A stretch of 56,026 nucleotides of DNA from a bacterium (GTDB lineage Bacteria; SAR324; XYD2-FULL-50-16), in assembly GCA_018830885.1 (NCBI GenBank), contig JAHJRI010000158.1, positions 1 through 56,026 on the forward strand, read 5' to 3'. Positions 53,427-56,026 of the stretch are shown piece after piece; the first letter of the stretch is position 1; the number at the start of each line of letters is the position of its first letter. Both the position numbers and the translations under genes were made by a program. Below the pieces are notes generated by a model. The model did no database searches. It saw nothing but the letters and a program-made list of their open reading frames with translations, and was not told the DNA's origin.

Positions 53427-54197
53427 ATGAAAAACAAAGTTGCCCTTGTCACGGGCTCCACAAGCGGGATCGGGCTCGCCATAGCAAAATCCCTTGCTGA
53501 GAAAGGATGCCGGGTCATGCTGAACGGTTCCCGTGAAGCATCCAAAGTGGAATCCCTGCTGACAGAATTGAACCGTGATCATGACGTGGCCTACCAGCGT
53601 GCCAATATGATGGACCCCGAAGCCATTCTGCGCATGGTTAAAGCGTGTGAAGCCACTTTCGGAAAAATTGATATCCTGGTCAACAATGCGGGAATACAGC
53701 ATGTGGCGCCGATCGAGGAATTTCCCCTGGAAAAATGGGATGCTATCATTGCCATCAACCTTTCTGCTGCTTTTCACACGATACGGGCCGCACTGCCGGG
53801 CATGAAGGAGAAGAAGTGGGGACGCATTGTCAACATCGCATCCATTCATGGTATGATCGCATCCCCATTCAAGGCCGCATATGTGTCCGCCAAGCATGGT
53901 ATGGTGGGGCTGACCCGCGTTGTTGCGCTTGAAACGGCCAAAGCCGGGATCACCTGCAATGTGATCTGCCCGGGGTATGTGATGACACCGCTAGTGGAAA
54001 ACCAGATCGCAGACCAGGCCAAGGCGCATGGTATCGACAGGAAGGCGGTCTATGAGATGTTTCTCAAGGATCAACCCACGGGCCGGTTTGTGGATCCGTC
54101 TGAAATTGCAGATTTGGTCACATTTCTGTCATCGGACGCCGCTGCCTCGATTACGGGAACCATTCTTCCCGTAGACGGGGGGTGGACGGCTAAATGA
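53427..54197 (+). CDS. 3-hydroxybutyrate dehydrogenase (SDR)
   Basis: The 256-residue classical SDR has TGSTSGIGLAIA (residues 9-20), NNAGIQHV and a catalytic Ser in IVNIASIHG. YVSAKHG and the C-terminal GTILPVDGGWTAK complete it. The IASIHGMIASPFKAAYVSAK block and the Gln-His following NNAGI are typical of D-3-hydroxybutyrate dehydrogenases. These interconvert 3-hydroxybutyrate and acetoacetate with NAD in ketone-body or polyhydroxybutyrate turnover. AGAGGAAC lies 7 nt before the ATG. The gene stands alone; no phasin or synthase gene is adjacent. Confidence 0.9.
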   Translation: MKNKVALVTGSTSGIGLAIAKSLAEKGCRVMLNGSREASKVESLLTELNRDHDVAYQRANMMDPEAILRMVKACEATFGKIDILVNNAGIQHVAPIEEFPLEKWDAIIAINLSAAFHTIRAALPGMKEKKWGRIVNIASIHGMIASPFKAAYVSAKHGMVGLTRVVALETAKAGITCNVICPGYVMTPLVENQIADQAKAHGIDRKAVYEMFLKDQPTGRFVDPSEIADLVTFLSSDAAASITGTILPVDGGWTAK

Positions 54198-54411
54198 CCG
54201 AACCCAAACACACGACATGTTTGAGAAGGGAAGGGTCGTGAACCGGAAGGCGCCGCAGATTCGGAACGTGGCGCTCCTGCGGCAGCCTCCCGGACAGTAT
54301 GCGCGAAAAGCACCCTGGTTTCATGAATGTCTGAAAACCGGTTATAATTAGCCCTGTACTCACTTCCCCGGGACTGTTTTGGTCCAGCACGGTCATCCCC
54401 TGGTTGCCAGG

Positions 54412-54633
54412 TCAGTTTTCCGGTGGGAATTGATAGATGGCGTTTTCGATGTCAGACGATACATAGATGGACCCATCGGCTGAAACGGCAACTCCGGTTG
54501 GCACACCTGAAAACACGTCACTCAGATAGACAGCATCGGTTCGGGCCCATTTCAGACCCAAAGGCCCAGCGAGTTTATCGATCTCCACGGAACAGCCTTT
54601 GCTGTATTCCTCGAAAACCGGGCTGAACTGCCG
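54412..54633 (-). pseudogene. C-terminal remnant of a beta-propeller (NHL/PQQ-sugar-dehydrogenase-like) gene
   Basis: A 73-codon stretch with no start codon follows a TAA stop. It reads LAGPLGLKWARTD ... VYLSDVFSGVPTGVAV and SADGSIYVSSDIENAIYQF before a stop. The PTGVAVSADGSIYVSSD block is the last blade of PQQ-sorbosone/glucose-dehydrogenase-like or NHL propellers. No upstream blades are found in any frame, so the gene has been 5'-deleted. Confidence 0.6.
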
Positions 54634-54852
54634 TTATTGCAGATTTTACAAAGAAAAACAGCCAAATGCCGACTTGCTGCTGTCGCGGCTGCTTGAATCT
54701 GCTGTGGTGTCGATTTGAAATTTTTTCCGCCCCGGACCATGTCGGCTGCATGGCTTGGGTATTGATCATATTGAGCGTTTCATAGCCCCCCAGATCTGCC
54801 AAACGCTGATCACAACAACTGATATCATCACTACAGGTGATTAAAAGCGAAA
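54634..54852. other. Intergenic remainder upstream of the propeller remnant
   Basis: Together with 54198-54411, this forms the 655-bp gap around the remnant. Open frames on the minus strand up to 93 codons lack initiation signals and recognisable content. Confidence 0.45.
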
Positions 54853-55869
54853 TCAAAACGTTTCAGTTTTAACGATTCCTTTTAACAGACGTCCCAGAAT
54901 ATCCGCACCCGTAATTATTTTCTTCTGCTCTCCCCAGTAAAGAATAATATCTTTTTCGATCACATCATCATCCGCTTCTCCCGAGGTTACTTTTAAAAGT
55001 GAGATCGTTTCCCCCAGCTTTTTCCGGGAGTCGCGTATAATGATGGGGCGATGACCGCATTCACGAAAGTTGGAACCCCCCGTTGAGAAAAGGGATTTTC
55101 TGATGAGATTGTCAGAATTGAGAACCAATCTGGGTTCATTCTCCATATCTGTGACAATGATCCATTTCTTTCCGGAAAGTTGAATCTTGTGTATAAAATC
55201 ACTGGAGAGAGAACCATTCTCAAGCGGATAAACCGGTTTGTCATCCTGAAATGTCATTTGGATAATACTTTCCGGATTGACTATTTCCCCTTCACTGGTA
55301 ATGGGGAGGTCATCAAACGCCAGAAAATTCAATGCCCCTCTTCCTTCAATATTTGCGATGTCTGATTCAGAAGAACGCATATGCAGTTTAATCATCTCTT
55401 CAAAATCATCTTCCTGAAAAAAATGCACGGCTTCAGGTCCAAGCCACTTATCAAGAATCAAAGAGCTTGGTTTTGCCAGCAGAAAAAGCAGGACCTGATA
55501 AAAACGTATGACCGGCGTTAACGCATAAGCCATCTTTATGGCATGTCTTGAAAAGTATGCCTGCGGAATGATCTCGCCTAGAAACGTGATGAGAAAGGTT
55601 GAAAAAAGAAATGCCATCATGCCGGTCATGACTGAATTCGACAGCAGTGCCAGCAACACATTGATACCGACGTTTCCCCACAGGATGGTTGTGAGAAGGA
55701 AATTGGAATCCTCTCTCATTTTCAGAATTTTTTCCGCTTTTACATTTCCCTTGGCAACTTCAATGGTTAACCGAAGTTTTGTCAGGCTGAAAAATGCCAG
55801 GTTCAATCCAGAAAACACCGCCGACTGAGTGATGCAAAATACAATGCCAAGCCACGATACCAAAACCAT
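54853..55869 (-). CDS. DUF21 (CNNM/CorC-like) membrane protein
   Basis: The 338-residue protein has an N-terminal DUF21 transmembrane domain (spans at about 2-22, 58-82, 88-112 and 128-148). It includes the family signature TFLGEIIPQAYFSRHA. The C-terminal half is a regulatory region in the position of CBS domains, with ILYWGEQKKIITGADIL near the end. Relatives (CNNM, CorB/CorC) handle magnesium or other cations. No ion specificity can be assigned. AAAGGGGTATTC gives a ribosome binding site. Confidence 0.85.
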   Translation of the reverse strand: MVLVSWLGIVFCITQSAVFSGLNLAFFSLTKLRLTIEVAKGNVKAEKILKMREDSNFLLTTILWGNVGINVLLALLSNSVMTGMMAFLFSTFLITFLGEIIPQAYFSRHAIKMAYALTPVIRFYQVLLFLLAKPSSLILDKWLGPEAVHFFQEDDFEEMIKLHMRSSESDIANIEGRGALNFLAFDDLPITSEGEIVNPESIIQMTFQDDKPVYPLENGSLSSDFIHKIQLSGKKWIIVTDMENEPRLVLNSDNLIRKSLFSTGGSNFRECGHRPIIIRDSRKKLGETISLLKVTSGEADDDVIEKDIILYWGEQKKIITGADILGRLLKGIVKTETF

Positions 55870-55915
55870 GAATACCCCTTTCTCTATTTTTTATGGGAAA
55901 CTGAAGATGGTTAGA

Positions 55916-56026
55916 AACTATTCACCACTTTTATCTGAGCAGAAGCTGAGACCGGTATGTAATTGCGCGGATTGGGAGTGGTTAAGCATCGCCATGATGG
56001 CGATGCTAACGACCGTCCTCGGAAGA
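55916..56026. repeat. Family B repeat, truncated by window end
   Basis: AACTATTCACCACTTTTATC, AGCAGAAGCTGAGACC and TGTATGTAATTG match the end of the 12255-12477 copy. GTGGTTAAGCATCGCCATGA and GCGATGCTAACG match its middle. The other end lies beyond the window. Confidence 0.75.

Overview
The window is about 56 kb of bacterial chromosome with roughly even base composition, gene-dense but with unusually repeat-rich intergenic gaps. No rRNA, tRNA, integrase, transposase or CRISPR was seen. The gene set includes CoA-thioester chemistry, a homodimeric-type pyruvate dehydrogenase, a PreT/PreA pair, sigma-54 signalling, many PAS histidine kinases and MCPs with acidic C-terminal tails. This suggests a metabolically versatile Desulfobacterota (Desulfobacteraceae/Desulfosarcinaceae-like) organism. 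That placement is inference from gene content; no sulfate-reduction or ribosomal marker is present.

Region 1 (0.2-9.5 kb) holds acyl-CoA and ketone chemistry: an APH-type kinase overlapping a DUF7064/7065-like protein, an SDR, a hotdog thioesterase, a crotonase lacking both usual glutamates, a short old-yellow-enzyme with an Fe-S motif, and a full FMN/Fe-S/FAD dienoyl-CoA-reductase-like enzyme behind a palindrome-rich promoter. Region 2 (9.8-15.5 kb) holds DUF445, upp, serB and small unknown genes. Region 3 (15.3-25.4 kb) holds a hybrid kinase and sigma-54 activator, followed by a probable sigma-54 promoter with upstream direct repeats driving a 78-residue membrane protein. It also has an AEC/CWC/RarD transporter operon, a NUDIX hydrolase and a PAS kinase.

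Region 4 (26.4-30.1 kb) is a small beta-oxidation or ring-cleavage operon: a long-chain/isovaleryl-type acyl-CoA dehydrogenase, a MenB/BadI-type crotonase and a 3-hydroxyacyl-CoA dehydrogenase. It converges on a FecR-like lipoprotein. Region 5 (30.8-42.8 kb) is sensory: two MCPs with near-identical signalling domains, CheW, a variant HD-GYP protein, a HisKA_2 kinase translationally coupled to a substrate-binding protein, and PdxH. Region 6 (42.8-56 kb) holds an aldehyde dehydrogenase remnant, a CBS protein, preT-preA, aceE-aceF-lpdA, 3-hydroxybutyrate dehydrogenase, a propeller-protein remnant and a DUF21 membrane protein.

The most unusual feature is the repeat landscape. At least nine large palindromes share a core (GGAGCTCC and CATGCGT motifs), but their outer arms differ from copy to copy while staying self-complementary. 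Several share termini (GTAACTATTCA and TGAATAGATACC) with a second MITE-like family. Two inverted arrays of GATYAR hexamers flank one palindrome. A diverged duplicate of about 300 bp lies upstream of both MCP genes.
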